Shown: positions 32,356-41,015 of the stretch, one piece after another | Layout of the letters: each line of letters begins with the position of its first letter | How positions within the stretch are numbered: position 1 is the stretch's first letter | NCBI RefSeq assembly: GCF_036924535.1 | Contig: NZ_JAZHRT010000001.1 | Location: 5,952,001 to 6,016,000, forward strand | Origin: Bradyrhizobium sp. AZCC 2262 | GTDB lineage: Bacteria > Pseudomonadota > Alphaproteobacteria > Rhizobiales > Xanthobacteraceae | Direction: 5' to 3' | DNA: 64,000 nucleotides | Made by a program: the position numbers and the translations under genes | The notes under the pieces: generated by a model | What the model was told of the DNA's origin: nothing | What the model saw: only the letters and a program-made list of their open reading frames with translations | Database searches by the model: none

Positions 32356-34041
32356 TCAGTCCGCGGACTGGAACACCGTTTTGCCGCCGACCACCGTACG
32401 TTTCGCGGTGATACTCTTGAGAGCCTCGTCGCCTACGGTCAGGATGTCGTCGGACAGGACGACCATGTCGGCCAACTTGCCCGGCTCTATCGAACCCGTG
32501 AGCGATTCCGAGAACGAATAGCGGGAGGCTGCGCTCGTGTAGAGCCGGATTGCTTCCTCGCGCGTAACGGCCTCCGACGCACCATAGATGTCGCCGTTTT
32601 TATCGCGCCTCGTCACCATCACGTAGATGTTGACGAATGGATTAAGCACATTGATCGGATAATCTGTTCCTTCGGCAACGGAATCTAGTCCCATCACGTC
32701 GATAAGGGTCCGCATCGGGAACGCGCTGTCGACGTTCTCCTGCCCCAGGTATCGTTTGACCACCGCGGCCTTGTCCCAAAGGAACGAACTCTGCGCATCC
32801 ACCCTTACCCCCAAACGGAGCGCCCTCTCCATCTGGTCGCGACGAATGAGACTTCCGTGGATGACAATAAAGCGTCGATCCTTGATCGACTTTTCGGCGT
32901 CGGCGAGTGCGTAGGCATCGAGCACGCGGTCGATAGCCGCGTCGCCGACGGCGTGGACACCGACCCGCCAGCCGTAACGATTCGCGGTGGCTACGAGCGC
33001 ATTGAAGCGGTCTGGTTCAATCACGATCGTGCCGTGGTAGTTCCGATCGTCCGGATATCCATCACGCATCGCAGCAGTTCGCAGCGTCATTCCTCCGTCG
33101 ATCTGAAGCTTGACGCCGGAAAAGCTCAACCATTCGTCACCAAAGTCCGACGCAGCGCCGATGCGGGAGAAAAACTTCTCCCATTCGTCGTTCGTCATCG
33201 TCGGGTTGAGGCCACCCGTCGGGGCATACATCGCACTGATCCTGAGCGATGCGTCACCCCTCCGGCGGACCTGCTGATGGGCGCGAATGGTTGCAGGGTC
33301 CACTGCGGCGCTGATCGCGCTGGTGATCCCGAAGCTGTTGAAGTAGTCCATCGCCGCCCTGACCTGGACGACGCGCTCTTCAGGTGTCCACTCCGGCAGG
33401 ATGTTGGCTACAATGTCTCCGGCTCCTTCCTCCAGCGTGCCGTTAAGTTCTCCCGTTGCCGGATCCCGATGGATGATCCCACCATCCGGATCGTGGCTAT
33501 CCTTGGTTATTCCGGCCAACTTTAACGCGAGCGAATTCGCTAGGCCGAAATGCCCGATCGGCAGGTAGACAGGATGGTCGGGAGCGGCCCGGTCCAGCTC
33601 CTGCCGCGTCAGGACCCGCTTTTCGGCAAGCTGAGCAACGGGGTGCCACATGCCGCCGCGAATCCAACTGCCTTTCGGCGCCCGCTTCGCCTGATCTGCG
33701 ATACGTTCCAGCGCCTGCGCCACGGTCGCGACGTCGTTGAGCGATACGACGAACTTCAACAATCCCGCCCGTTCGACATGGGCATGGGTGTCAATCAGCC
33801 CCGGAAGGACCGTGCTGCCCTTCAAGTCCACGATCGTTGTGTCAGGCCCCACGAGGCGCTCGATATCCGACGACTTGCCGACGGCCAGAAAGCGATCGCC
33901 ACGGATCGCGACCGCTTCTGCGATGCTGAAATCCTTGTCCGCGGTTATTACCTTGGCATTGAGGTACACGGTGTCGGGAAAGCCCAGGACCGTCGCGATG
34001 TTCGCCGCCGATTTCGCGACCGAGCCCACTTCAATATTCAT
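32356..34041 (-). CDS. Amidohydrolase (YtcJ / N-substituted formamide deformylase-like), cytoplasmic
   Basis: With ATG 34041 (perfect GGAGG 8 nt upstream) this is a 561-residue metal-dependent amidohydrolase of the YtcJ group. Seen motifs: DTHAHVERAG (HxH metal ligands), SWIRGGMWHPVAQLAEKRVL, VGVHAVGDAAIDRVLDAY (His), VIHGSLIRRDQMERA (His) and LGLDSVAEGTDYP-like DSVAEGTDYPINVLNPF (Asp). Family members hydrolyse N-formyl or N-acyl amides. A paralogue with a signal peptide is at 43884-45590; the two share layout and both follow the same ACGAAC-N4-GTTCG palindrome. First gene of a three-gene operon. No signal peptide is seen. Confidence 0.88.
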   Translation of the reverse strand: MNIEVGSVAKSAANIATVLGFPDTVYLNAKVITADKDFSIAEAVAIRGDRFLAVGKSSDIERLVGPDTTIVDLKGSTVLPGLIDTHAHVERAGLLKFVVSLNDVATVAQALERIADQAKRAPKGSWIRGGMWHPVAQLAEKRVLTRQELDRAAPDHPVYLPIGHFGLANSLALKLAGITKDSHDPDGGIIHRDPATGELNGTLEEGAGDIVANILPEWTPEERVVQVRAAMDYFNSFGITSAISAAVDPATIRAHQQVRRRGDASLRISAMYAPTGGLNPTMTNDEWEKFFSRIGAASDFGDEWLSFSGVKLQIDGGMTLRTAAMRDGYPDDRNYHGTIVIEPDRFNALVATANRYGWRVGVHAVGDAAIDRVLDAYALADAEKSIKDRRFIVIHGSLIRRDQMERALRLGVRVDAQSSFLWDKAAVVKRYLGQENVDSAFPMRTLIDVMGLDSVAEGTDYPINVLNPFVNIYVMVTRRDKNGDIYGASEAVTREEAIRLYTSAASRYSFSESLTGSIEPGKLADMVVLSDDILTVGDEALKSITAKRTVVGGKTVFQSAD

Positions 34042-34124
34042 CTTTCGATCCTCCAAAGACCTGGGCCGGTGGGCAGTCACAAGGAATTGGCCGACCCAAC
34101 CGGGGCGCTTCGAGCGAAATATTA

Positions 34125-34140
34125 ACGAACAAAAGTTCGT
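34125..34140. promoter_or_regulatory. Palindromic operator ACGAAC-AAAA-GTTCGT
   Basis: A perfect 6-bp inverted repeat with a 4-bp centre, 84 bp before the amidohydrolase start at 34041. One of four copies of ACGAAC-N4-GTTCG in the window, all at promoters of the amidohydrolase and ferredoxin operons. Probably bound by the IclR regulator encoded at 47442-48239 (inference). Confidence 0.65.
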
Positions 34141-34266
34141 ACATCGGTTAAAAATCCTACGTTGGATCTTTCTTCCAGGCAAGCTAGTTTCGATTATAGC
34201 CTGCATTTCAGGCAACATATCTGCATTGCGGGAATCTAAGTCACCGACGAAGACGCGAAACAAATT

Positions 34267-34282
34267 ACGAACATTTGTTCGA
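34267..34282. promoter_or_regulatory. Palindromic operator ACGAAC-ATTT-GTTCGA
   Basis: Second copy of the palindrome, 142 bp further upstream in the same intergenic region (34042-34383). It lies about 100 bp downstream of the MBL-fold gene, in the region where the promoter of the 34041 operon should be. Confidence 0.6.
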
Positions 34283-34383
34283 CATATGACGTATTGTCCG
34301 GAAACGACACTGAGGCCAGCACGGCCCTTTCCGATTCAGGAGGCGGTGCGGCGGCCTCGTTCTTCACGTGCTTTTCGCGTTAG

Positions 34384-35319
34384 CTAGATCTCGAGCAAGT
34401 CCTTGCCGACGATGATTTCACCAGAAAACGCCTTCGCCGCGCTTTCGCGCCACACGTCCTCAGGAACCGTGTCGTCCCCTGGGACAAAGTGATTGAGAAC
34501 CAAGGTTTTCACGCCGGCTGCCTCAGCTACCTCGCCGGCCTGCTCGACGCTGAGCGCATTGCCGGAGATACTGTCGTAGATGGCCTGCTCTCTCGAAGGA
34601 TCAGCCGCGAGCCTTTTCGCAAGCCCCCGGATTCCAGGTAGATGTTGGGCTTCACAAACCAGGACATCCGCGCCGCGAGCCAGTTCGATCAGGCTGTCGG
34701 TCTTCCGGGTATCGCCTGAGAACACCACCGACCTGTCCGCGGCGTCAAACCTGTAGGCAAACGCGACCTTGATCGGCGGGTGATCGACAAGCACGGCCCG
34801 GACGGTCACGTTGTCGTCCTTGAACACCTGCCCGGGGCCGGTGATTTCGTGCGGTATTAGTAGCGGCGCCGGATCAGGCCTGCCTTCGTCGTGAATGCGA
34901 AGATTGATGTCGAAGGAATTGAGTTCGAAATACTTCTTCGTCATTTCGACCAACGGCGGCGGTCCGTACGAATTTACCGGATTCCGCAACGCCGCGCTCC
35001 ATGCAAGGTAGAACAGATTGCCGTAGTCGAGGTTGTGATCCGAATGCTGGTGGGTGATGAAAATGCTGCGCAACGCCTTTAGCTGGTATCCCGATCGAAC
35101 GATTTGACGGGCGATCCCATTACCGCAGTCCACGACGTACAGAGATCCCCCTGCAACGACCATGCTCGCCGGCGCCGCGCGTGAGACCTTCGGACTTGGA
35201 CCGCCGGCAGTGCCGAGGAGGACAATCTTGGTTCCCCCGGAAGTCGCTGCTTGCGCGCTCCGCCACGACGCCGCCAGCAGCGTTCCTGCGATCGATCCAA
35301 TTACCTGACGTCGATTCAT
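34384..35319 (-). CDS. Secreted metallo-beta-lactamase-fold hydrolase (AtsA/ElaC-like)
   Basis: The 311-residue protein has the metal-binding motif FITHQHSDHNLDYGNL (HxHxDH) and later VVFSGDTRKT and LVLNHFVPG, the pattern of the RNase Z/arylsulfatase-like branch of the MBL fold. The N-terminus MNRRQVIGSIAGTLLAASWR is a twin-arginine-like signal peptide cleaved near AQAAT, so it is likely exported folded with metal. ATG 35319 has an AAGGAG site 10 nt upstream. It is the last gene of the large catabolic operon, 25 nt after the glutaminase stop. Its substrate (ester, lactone or amide) is unknown. Confidence 0.85.
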   Translation of the reverse strand: MNRRQVIGSIAGTLLAASWRSAQAATSGGTKIVLLGTAGGPSPKVSRAAPASMVVAGGSLYVVDCGNGIARQIVRSGYQLKALRSIFITHQHSDHNLDYGNLFYLAWSAALRNPVNSYGPPPLVEMTKKYFELNSFDINLRIHDEGRPDPAPLLIPHEITGPGQVFKDDNVTVRAVLVDHPPIKVAFAYRFDAADRSVVFSGDTRKTDSLIELARGADVLVCEAQHLPGIRGLAKRLAADPSREQAIYDSISGNALSVEQAGEVAEAAGVKTLVLNHFVPGDDTVPEDVWRESAAKAFSGEIIVGKDLLEI

Positions 35320-35344
35320 TTGCGAGTACTCCTTTTGCACCGAT

Positions 35345-36295
35345 TCATCCGAACACCGACCAGTTCATTTCCGTGGTGAGGCTTTGGAGGGCGGCAGTCC
35401 CGAACTTGGAGTTGCCGTACTCATTCAGGCCCGGCGACCAGACCGCGACCGACGCAACACCCGGTATGACCGCAAGGATGCCGCCGCCGACACCACTCTT
35501 GCCGGGAACACCGACGTGGAAAGCGAAATCTCCCGAACCGTCATAATGGCCGCATGTCAGCATGAGTGCGTTGACGCGACGAGCGCGCTGCGGAGAGACG
35601 ACCGAACGGCCGGTGGAAGGGTGGACTCCGCCGAATGCAAGATATCTCCCTGCAAGGGCAAGCTGCCGGCAACTCATCGCCACCGCGCACTGATGGAAAT
35701 ACACCCCGAGCGCCAATTCAGGAGGATGAAGGAGATTCCCGCAGGCCATCATGAAATTCGCCAGGGCGACATTCCGGAATCCTCCGGCCTTCTCCGCTAC
35801 TGCCACTCCTGAATCGATGAAGACGCCGCCGTCGTCCGCCAAGAACCGAAGAAACCTGAGCGTCTCTCCGAGAGCCTCCTTCGGTTCATGTCCGGCAAGC
35901 AAAACGTCGCAAACGACGATGGCCCCCGCGTTGATGAATGGATTCCGCGGAACGCCGCTCTCGTACTCCAACTGAACGATCGAGTTGAACCGGTTGCCGG
36001 AAGGCTCCTGACCCACACGTTCCCACAGCGCGTCACCGACCTTGCCGAGGGCCAAGGTGAGCGCGAACACCTTCGAAATGCTTTGTATGGAAAACGGCTC
36101 GTCCGCATCGCCCGCCGCGAACACCCGCCCATCGCGCGTGGCTACCGCGATTCCGAATTTTCTCGGGTCGATCCTGCCGAGCGGGGCGATGTAATCCGCC
36201 AACGCGCCGTAGTCGCGCCGAGCCGACACGTCGTGCAAGATCGCGTCCAAAACCGCGCGCAGCCTCCGGCCTTGACGCTCCTTCGCCGTCAACAT
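35345..36295 (-). CDS. glsA: Glutaminase (GlsA family)
   Basis: GlsA-type glutaminases are serine-dependent enzymes of the beta-lactamase/DD-peptidase fold that hydrolyse glutamine to glutamate and ammonia. The 316-residue protein has the SxxK motif in [47 protein letters not shown], and [18 protein letters not shown], all family signatures. Its position inside an operon with a glutamine-synthetase-like ligase and a Rieske oxygenase suggests that it recycles glutamate or hydrolyses a gamma-glutamyl amide intermediate rather than serving general metabolism; that role is inferred. ATG 36295; 29 nt after the livF stop. Confidence 0.9.
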   Translation of the reverse strand: MLTAKERQGRRLRAVLDAILHDVSARRDYGALADYIAPLGRIDPRKFGIAVATRDGRVFAAGDADEPFSIQSISKVFALTLALGKVGDALWERVGQEPSGNRFNSIVQLEYESGVPRNPFINAGAIVVCDVLLAGHEPKEALGETLRFLRFLADDGGVFIDSGVAVAEKAGGFRNVALANFMMACGNLLHPPELALGVYFHQCAVAMSCRQLALAGRYLAFGGVHPSTGRSVVSPQRARRVNALMLTCGHYDGSGDFAFHVGVPGKSGVGGGILAVIPGVASVAVWSPGLNEYGNSKFGTAALQSLTTEMNWSVFG

Positions 36296-36324
36296 CGGCT
36301 AAACCCTCGCCTCGACCGAGCAGC

Positions 36325-37038
36325 TCAATGGATGCCTACCCCCAGCAGACGATCGACGAGATCCCGGTTCGATCTCAGTTCAACCGACGGCCCCAGCCAG
36401 GCCTGCCTGCCACGCTCGAGAATCAGGACACGATCGGCGAAATCCAAGGCGCGCTCGATTTGCTGTTCGACTAGCACCACCGTCACATCCCCGGATGAGC
36501 CCAAACGGGAGATCATCTCCATCAGTTCGTCGCAAATCACCGGCGCGAGCCCCTCCAACGGCTCGTCGAGCAGCAATACGGAGGGCTTTCCGAGCAGGGT
36601 CCTCGCCATGGACAACATCTGCTGTTCGCCGCCCGACAACTGCATTCCAAGATTGCGCCTTCGCTCCCCCAATCTCGGAAACATTTCGTATGCCTCCTTG
36701 ATCGCGCCACGGGACCTGTCCTTCAGTCCCGTCGAAAGGTTCTCCTCGACAGTCAGAGAGCGGAATATGCCGCGGGTCTGCGGCACATAACCGACACCGA
36801 AACGCGACCGCGACGACGTACGAAGATCCGCCAGGTCGATTCCGCCGACCTTGATCTCTCCGCCATGACGGCTCGAAAGCCCCATGAGCGTTGCGAGCAA
36901 CGTCGTCTTGCCCATGCCGTTGCGGCCAAGGATCGCCAGGCGGTCTCCGGCCGGCACGTCAAACGACATGTCCGTAATGATCTGTGTCGCGCCGTAGCCG
37001 GCGCTCACGTTGACGACCTCAAGCCGTGCGGCGGGCAT
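36325..37038 (-). CDS. livF: Branched-chain amino-acid-type ABC transporter ATPase LivF
   Basis: One of the two ATPases of a HAAT-family importer. About 237 residues with Walker A LGRNGMGKTTLLATLMG, the signature LSGGEQQMLSMARTLL and Walker B VLLLDEPLEGLAP, then the LivF-type ending VLILERGRQAWLGPS. I prefer ATG 37038, where a GGAG site lies 8 nt upstream; ATG 37044 is two codons earlier. It overlaps livG by 20 nt. The operon supplies all five importer parts. Confidence 0.92.
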   Translation of the reverse strand: MPAARLEVVNVSAGYGATQIITDMSFDVPAGDRLAILGRNGMGKTTLLATLMGLSSRHGGEIKVGGIDLADLRTSSRSRFGVGYVPQTRGIFRSLTVEENLSTGLKDRSRGAIKEAYEMFPRLGERRRNLGMQLSGGEQQMLSMARTLLGKPSVLLLDEPLEGLAPVICDELMEMISRLGSSGDVTVVLVEQQIERALDFADRVLILERGRQAWLGPSVELRSNRDLVDRLLGVGIH

Positions 37039-37783
37039 CGGCATAGCTCCCAAGATAGGCGCGACGGACTTCCGCATCGGCCGTAACGGCCGAAGGCGTG
37101 CCCTCGAAGATCAGTTTACCGTTTGCCAGCACCAGAACCCGCTTCGCAAAGCGAAACACCAGATCCATGTCATGCTCAATCATCAGGACGGCGATGTCGG
37201 GTGGCAGACGTTCGATGGCCTCAAGGATCTTCGGGGCTTCGTCGTGCGGAACTCCAGCCGCCGGCTCGTCGAGGAGAAGGACCTTCGGCTCAAGGGCGAG
37301 GCCGATGGCCATCTCCAGAAGCCGTTGCTGACCGTAGGCAAGCTCGGACACGCGAAGCCCCGCAAGATGGCCGATGCCGAGCGCCAGGAGCAACTCCTGA
37401 CATTCATGACGGACTTCGGGGGCCCTTCCGACGACCGACCAGAACTGTCGAGTCATGCCCTTGCGCTGCATGACCGCCAAGGCGACGTTTTCCGTCGCCG
37501 TCAGCGATGAGAAGAGCCGCGTGATCTGAAACGTTCGTACGAGCCCACGGTGCGCACGATGCGCAATCGAGAGGTTCGTGACGTCCTCGCCGCCGAAGAT
37601 GATCCGTCCATCTGTCGGCTGAAGATCGCCCGAAATCACGTTGACCAGCGTAGTCTTGCCCGCTCCGTTTGGACCGATCAGTGCGACCCGGTCTCCGCTG
37701 GAAAGGTCGAACGATACGTTGCGGTTGACGTGTAACCCGCCGAACGACTTCGAAACGCCGTGCAATCTCAGGAGCACAGTCAT
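37019..37783 (-). CDS. livG: Branched-chain amino-acid-type ABC transporter ATPase LivG
   Basis: Second ATPase of the importer, 254 residues. Walker A LIGPNGAGKTTLVNVIS, the LivG motif AHRGLVRTFQITRLF, signature VSELAYGQQRLLEMAIGL (LAYGQQR replaces LSYGEQR) and Walker B VLLLDEPAAGVPHDE, followed by MIEHDMDLVF. The ATG at 37783 overlaps the livM stop (ATGA). In this operon the substrate is expected to be an aromatic or amide compound, as HAAT importers of this kind often serve catabolic clusters. Confidence 0.92.
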   Translation of the reverse strand: MTVLLRLHGVSKSFGGLHVNRNVSFDLSSGDRVALIGPNGAGKTTLVNVISGDLQPTDGRIIFGGEDVTNLSIAHRAHRGLVRTFQITRLFSSLTATENVALAVMQRKGMTRQFWSVVGRAPEVRHECQELLLALGIGHLAGLRVSELAYGQQRLLEMAIGLALEPKVLLLDEPAAGVPHDEAPKILEAIERLPPDIAVLMIEHDMDLVFRFAKRVLVLANGKLIFEGTPSAVTADAEVRRAYLGSYADARRTA

Positions 37784-38781
37784 CGCGCTGGCTCCCTGGG
37801 AAACAATTTCGACCAGGCGACCGTCGCACCGTACGATATGCCCCTCGGCGCGAAGATCACGATCAATATCAGCAGCAGTCCAACCAAGGTCATCCAGTGG
37901 AAGGGGTTCGTCGCCGAAACAATATGCTCGAAGACCTGAAACAGTACCGCCCCTACCACAGCCCCCCACAGGTTGCCTGCTCCGCCGAGGACCAGCATCA
38001 CCATCGCCTCCGCCGAGCGCTCAAACCCGACACTGTCCAGGCCGACCACTCCGGTCGTGATTGCCGTCAACGCGCCGCCCACGCCCGCCACGGCGCCCGC
38101 CACGCCATACATCACGACGAGCCGCGGATAGACAGCAGCCCCGATCATCTGCGCCCGTAAATCGTCGTCCTTTATGCCGCGGCACAGGAGACCGAACGGC
38201 GATCGCACGAACCGCAGCAGGAGCGCAAAAACGACTGCCAGTACGACGGCGGAAAAGACGAAGGCGGTCCGGCCATACATATCGAAGGAAAACGTACGCA
38301 ACACCGGCGCAGGGACGATCCCCGACAAGCCGTCACTCCCTCCAGTGATCGAAGACAACTTGTTGGACAGCGCCGCGACAAGCTGCCCAAAAGCGATGGA
38401 GATGACGAGTTGCGGCAATCCCCTGAATCTCGTGATCAATGCGCCCGACAATAAGCCCGTAAGCGCGCCCCCGGCTGCCCCGACCCCGAGGAGCAAGAAT
38501 GGCTCGGTTACTCCCGCGATGCAGGCGTTGCCGGCGGCATAGGCTCCGATACCGAAAAGTGCGGCTTGTCCGAGCGTCGCTATACCGCAATAACCGGTGA
38601 CCAGATCGAGCGAAAGGACCAGGAACGCGATACCGATCAACCGCGTCAAAAATGCGAGATCCTCAGGAAACAGGAAGAAGCCGGCCGCACCAAGCACCGC
38701 GATCGTCGCCACGCCAATCAATTCGGGCGGAAGCCACGAGCTCGCAATCGGTACCTCGGAAGTCGTCGACGCCGTGTTCAT
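37780..38781 (-). CDS. livM: Branched-chain amino-acid-type ABC permease LivM
   Basis: Inner-membrane permease of the importer, 333 residues with eight or more hydrophobic helices. The family core is visible: YCGIATLGQAALFGIGAYAAGNA-like sequence (residues about 63-85), RFVRSPFGLLCRGIKDDDLR and GAGNLWGAVVGAVLFQVFEH. ATG 38781 follows the livH stop by 1 nt. It ends in an ATGA overlap with livG. Confidence 0.92.
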   Translation of the reverse strand: MNTASTTSEVPIASSWLPPELIGVATIAVLGAAGFFLFPEDLAFLTRLIGIAFLVLSLDLVTGYCGIATLGQAALFGIGAYAAGNACIAGVTEPFLLLGVGAAGGALTGLLSGALITRFRGLPQLVISIAFGQLVAALSNKLSSITGGSDGLSGIVPAPVLRTFSFDMYGRTAFVFSAVVLAVVFALLLRFVRSPFGLLCRGIKDDDLRAQMIGAAVYPRLVVMYGVAGAVAGVGGALTAITTGVVGLDSVGFERSAEAMVMLVLGGAGNLWGAVVGAVLFQVFEHIVSATNPFHWMTLVGLLLILIVIFAPRGISYGATVAWSKLFPREPAR

Positions 38782-38782
38782 C

Positions 38783-39649
38783 TCAATGAGCCCTTCCGAA
38801 CAGACCGTTCGGAAACAGAAATACGATCAGGATGACTGCTAGATAGAAGAAAAACTCACCGAATTCGGGGGCGAGGTACTTTCCGGTCGTGTCGGCCAGT
38901 CCGAGCAGCAGCGACGCGGACAGCGCTCCCAGGATAGAGCCCGCGCCGCCGACCGAAACGACGACGAGAAACACCACCATGTAGCGAAGCGCATAGAACG
39001 GTTCGATGGGCAGAAGTTCGGCCCCGATCACGCCGCCGAACGCACCGAGCCCGACGGCCAATGCAAAAGTGGCGGAGTAGATCAGCTCAGTCCGGATCCC
39101 GAGCGATTCCGCCATGTCGCTGTTGTCGACGGCCGCCCTCAGCCGTACGCCGAACTCCGTCCGCTCAAGCAGGTACCAAAGTGCCACCGCAATGACGCCG
39201 CCGCACGCAATTACGAACACCCGATGCGTCGGGAGCATTCGGAAGCCGATATCCAGCGGACCACTCAACGCCGCCGGGAGCGGGATCGACTTAAGCGTGG
39301 GACCGAAGACGAAGTTCGCCATCCCGATGATGAAGAACGTGATTCCGATCGTCAGTAGCAATTGGGTCAGCGCGTCGGACTTTCGGTAGATTCGGCGGTA
39401 CAGCAAGAACTCCAGCGGGGCTGAGATCAGGATCGTACCGACCACCGCAACGAGGATGGCGACAACATAGCTCGCCCCCATCGAACGTATGGCGTACGAT
39501 GCAAGGTAGCCGCCAATCATCGCAAAGGCGCCATGGGCGAGATTCACGACGCGCATCAGGCCCATCATGATGGACAGGCCGATCGAGATCGTGAATAGCA
39601 CCATGCCGTATGCTACCGCGTCGACAACGATACTGAAAATCGTTCGCAA
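38783..39649 (-). CDS. livH: Branched-chain amino-acid-type ABC permease LivH
   Basis: Second permease, 288 residues. Typical motifs: GLMRVVNLAHGAFAMIGGYL, RRIYRKSDALTQLLLTIGIT, and SVGGAGSILGALSASLLLGL. The start appears to be TTG 39649 (TTGCGAACGATT, with AGGA about 8 nt upstream); an ATG inside the first membrane helix would lose part of the fold. Separated from the binding-protein gene by 135 nt holding a strong stem-loop, which may keep the level of binding protein mRNA above that of the permease. Confidence 0.9.
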   Translation of the reverse strand: MRTIFSIVVDAVAYGMVLFTISIGLSIMMGLMRVVNLAHGAFAMIGGYLASYAIRSMGASYVVAILVAVVGTILISAPLEFLLYRRIYRKSDALTQLLLTIGITFFIIGMANFVFGPTLKSIPLPAALSGPLDIGFRMLPTHRVFVIACGGVIAVALWYLLERTEFGVRLRAAVDNSDMAESLGIRTELIYSATFALAVGLGAFGGVIGAELLPIEPFYALRYMVVFLVVVSVGGAGSILGALSASLLLGLADTTGKYLAPEFGEFFFYLAVILIVFLFPNGLFGRAH

Positions 39650-39746
39650 GGTAATATCCTATCGCGTCGACGGAATTGCGCCGCGCCAGATCATTATTTG
39701 TCCAAGGCGGCCCTGCAATTGGCAGACCACTACGCAAATTGAGCTA

Positions 39747-39777
39747 TGATGCCCCGCGGCAGGGCCGCGAGGCATCA
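39747..39777 (-). other. Intercistronic stem-loop between binding protein and permease genes
   Basis: Interrupted stem: TGATGCC with GGCATCA (39747-39753, 39771-39777) and inner CGCGGC with GCCGCG (39755-39760, 39764-39769). It begins 8 nt after the stop of the binding-protein gene and has no U tract. Such structures protect the upstream mRNA or attenuate transcription into the permease genes. Confidence 0.65.
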
Positions 39778-39784
39778 AGAGAGG

Positions 39785-40960
39785 TCAGTTCTTGCTCAGC
39801 GCCCAATCCGGTTGGGCGTCGAACGTCTGGATTTCCTTATTGATAAACTTGCCATCCTGCTTCGCCACTTCGCGAAGGTAGACGTTCTGGCGGATATGCC
39901 GGGTATCGGGATCGATCGAGACCGGCCCACGCGGGCTCACCCACTTCATTCCCTTCACCGAGGCGATCGCCTTCTCGGGATCGCGCTGCCCGTTGGTCGC
40001 CTCGATCATCTTGTAGATCAACCGGGCACCGTCGTAAGCGGCAACCGACGTCATCGTCACCTCGTCGAGCTTGCCGCCGCCCTTCACTATCTGATCGAGG
40101 AAGGCCTTGTTCTCCGGCGAATCGTGGGAGACCGCGTAGTGGTAGGTGGATAGGATACCGATGCCGCTATCTCCAATGTTCGGGAGATCAGGCTCGGTCA
40201 CCACATCGCCGGTTGACATCAACTTGACGCCGGCAACCTTCAGGCCGTTGTCGATATAAGCCTTGACGAACCCGAGCGTCGGCGGTCCGGCGGGCAGGAA
40301 CGTGAAGATCGTGTCGGCGCCCGAGTCCTTGATCCTTTGCATGATCGGGCTGAAGTCGGTCGTGTTCAACGGCATGCGGATCGCTTCGGTCACGGTGCCG
40401 CCGTCGGCCTCAAAGGTCTTCTTGAACGCGTTCTCGGCGTCAATACCCGGTCCGTAGTCGCTAACAGCGATCGCGGCCTTCTTCGAGCCGTTCTTTCTCG
40501 CGACGTGGGCCGCCGGAACGGTATTCTGCCACATCGTGAACGAAGTGCGCACGATGTACGGGCTCTTCTCCACGATCGCGGAGGTCGCGGCATTCAATAC
40601 GACGAGCGGCGTCTTGGACTCCTCCAGCAACGGAGCGACTGCCATGGCGTCGGGCGTAAAATACAGACCAGCGAGATACTGAACCTTGTCCTTTACCAGC
40701 AGCTCCTGGGCGAGCGCCTTCGACTTTGCCGGGTTGGGCGATTCTTCGTCGCGATAGACGAATTCGATCTGGTGGTCACCGACCTTGTTCCCGTGCTGCG
40801 CGACCCAAGCGTCGATACCCATCTTGAAGTTCTGTCCGAACAGCGCGTACGGGCCGGACATCGTCCCGATTACGCCGACCTTGATGACGTCGGCCGACGC
40901 CCCCGTGCTCATCAAGCCGAGAGCGGCCAAAACAGAAAGCAATCTAACTGGCTGATTCAT
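39785..40960 (-). CDS. ABC-transporter periplasmic binding protein (HAAT/LivJ type)
   Basis: The binding protein of the importer, 391 residues. Signal peptide MNQPVRLLSVLAALGLMSTG with cleavage near ASADV, followed by IKVGVIGTMSGPYALFGQNF, typical for type I periplasmic binding proteins of the amide-urea and branched-chain amino-acid families. The C-terminus contains the conserved pattern VSPRGPVSIDPDTRHIRQNV. The ligand is unknown. It is followed by livH, livM, livG and livF and preceded by the glutamine-synthetase-like gene after 55 nt. Confidence 0.9.
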   Translation of the reverse strand: MNQPVRLLSVLAALGLMSTGASADVIKVGVIGTMSGPYALFGQNFKMGIDAWVAQHGNKVGDHQIEFVYRDEESPNPAKSKALAQELLVKDKVQYLAGLYFTPDAMAVAPLLEESKTPLVVLNAATSAIVEKSPYIVRTSFTMWQNTVPAAHVARKNGSKKAAIAVSDYGPGIDAENAFKKTFEADGGTVTEAIRMPLNTTDFSPIMQRIKDSGADTIFTFLPAGPPTLGFVKAYIDNGLKVAGVKLMSTGDVVTEPDLPNIGDSGIGILSTYHYAVSHDSPENKAFLDQIVKGGGKLDEVTMTSVAAYDGARLIYKMIEATNGQRDPEKAIASVKGMKWVSPRGPVSIDPDTRHIRQNVYLREVAKQDGKFINKEIQTFDAQPDWALSKN

Positions 40961-41015
40961 CTCAATCCTCTCTCAAGTGACGGCTGATCCGGCCGCTTGC
41001 ACGTTTTGTGTTCTC

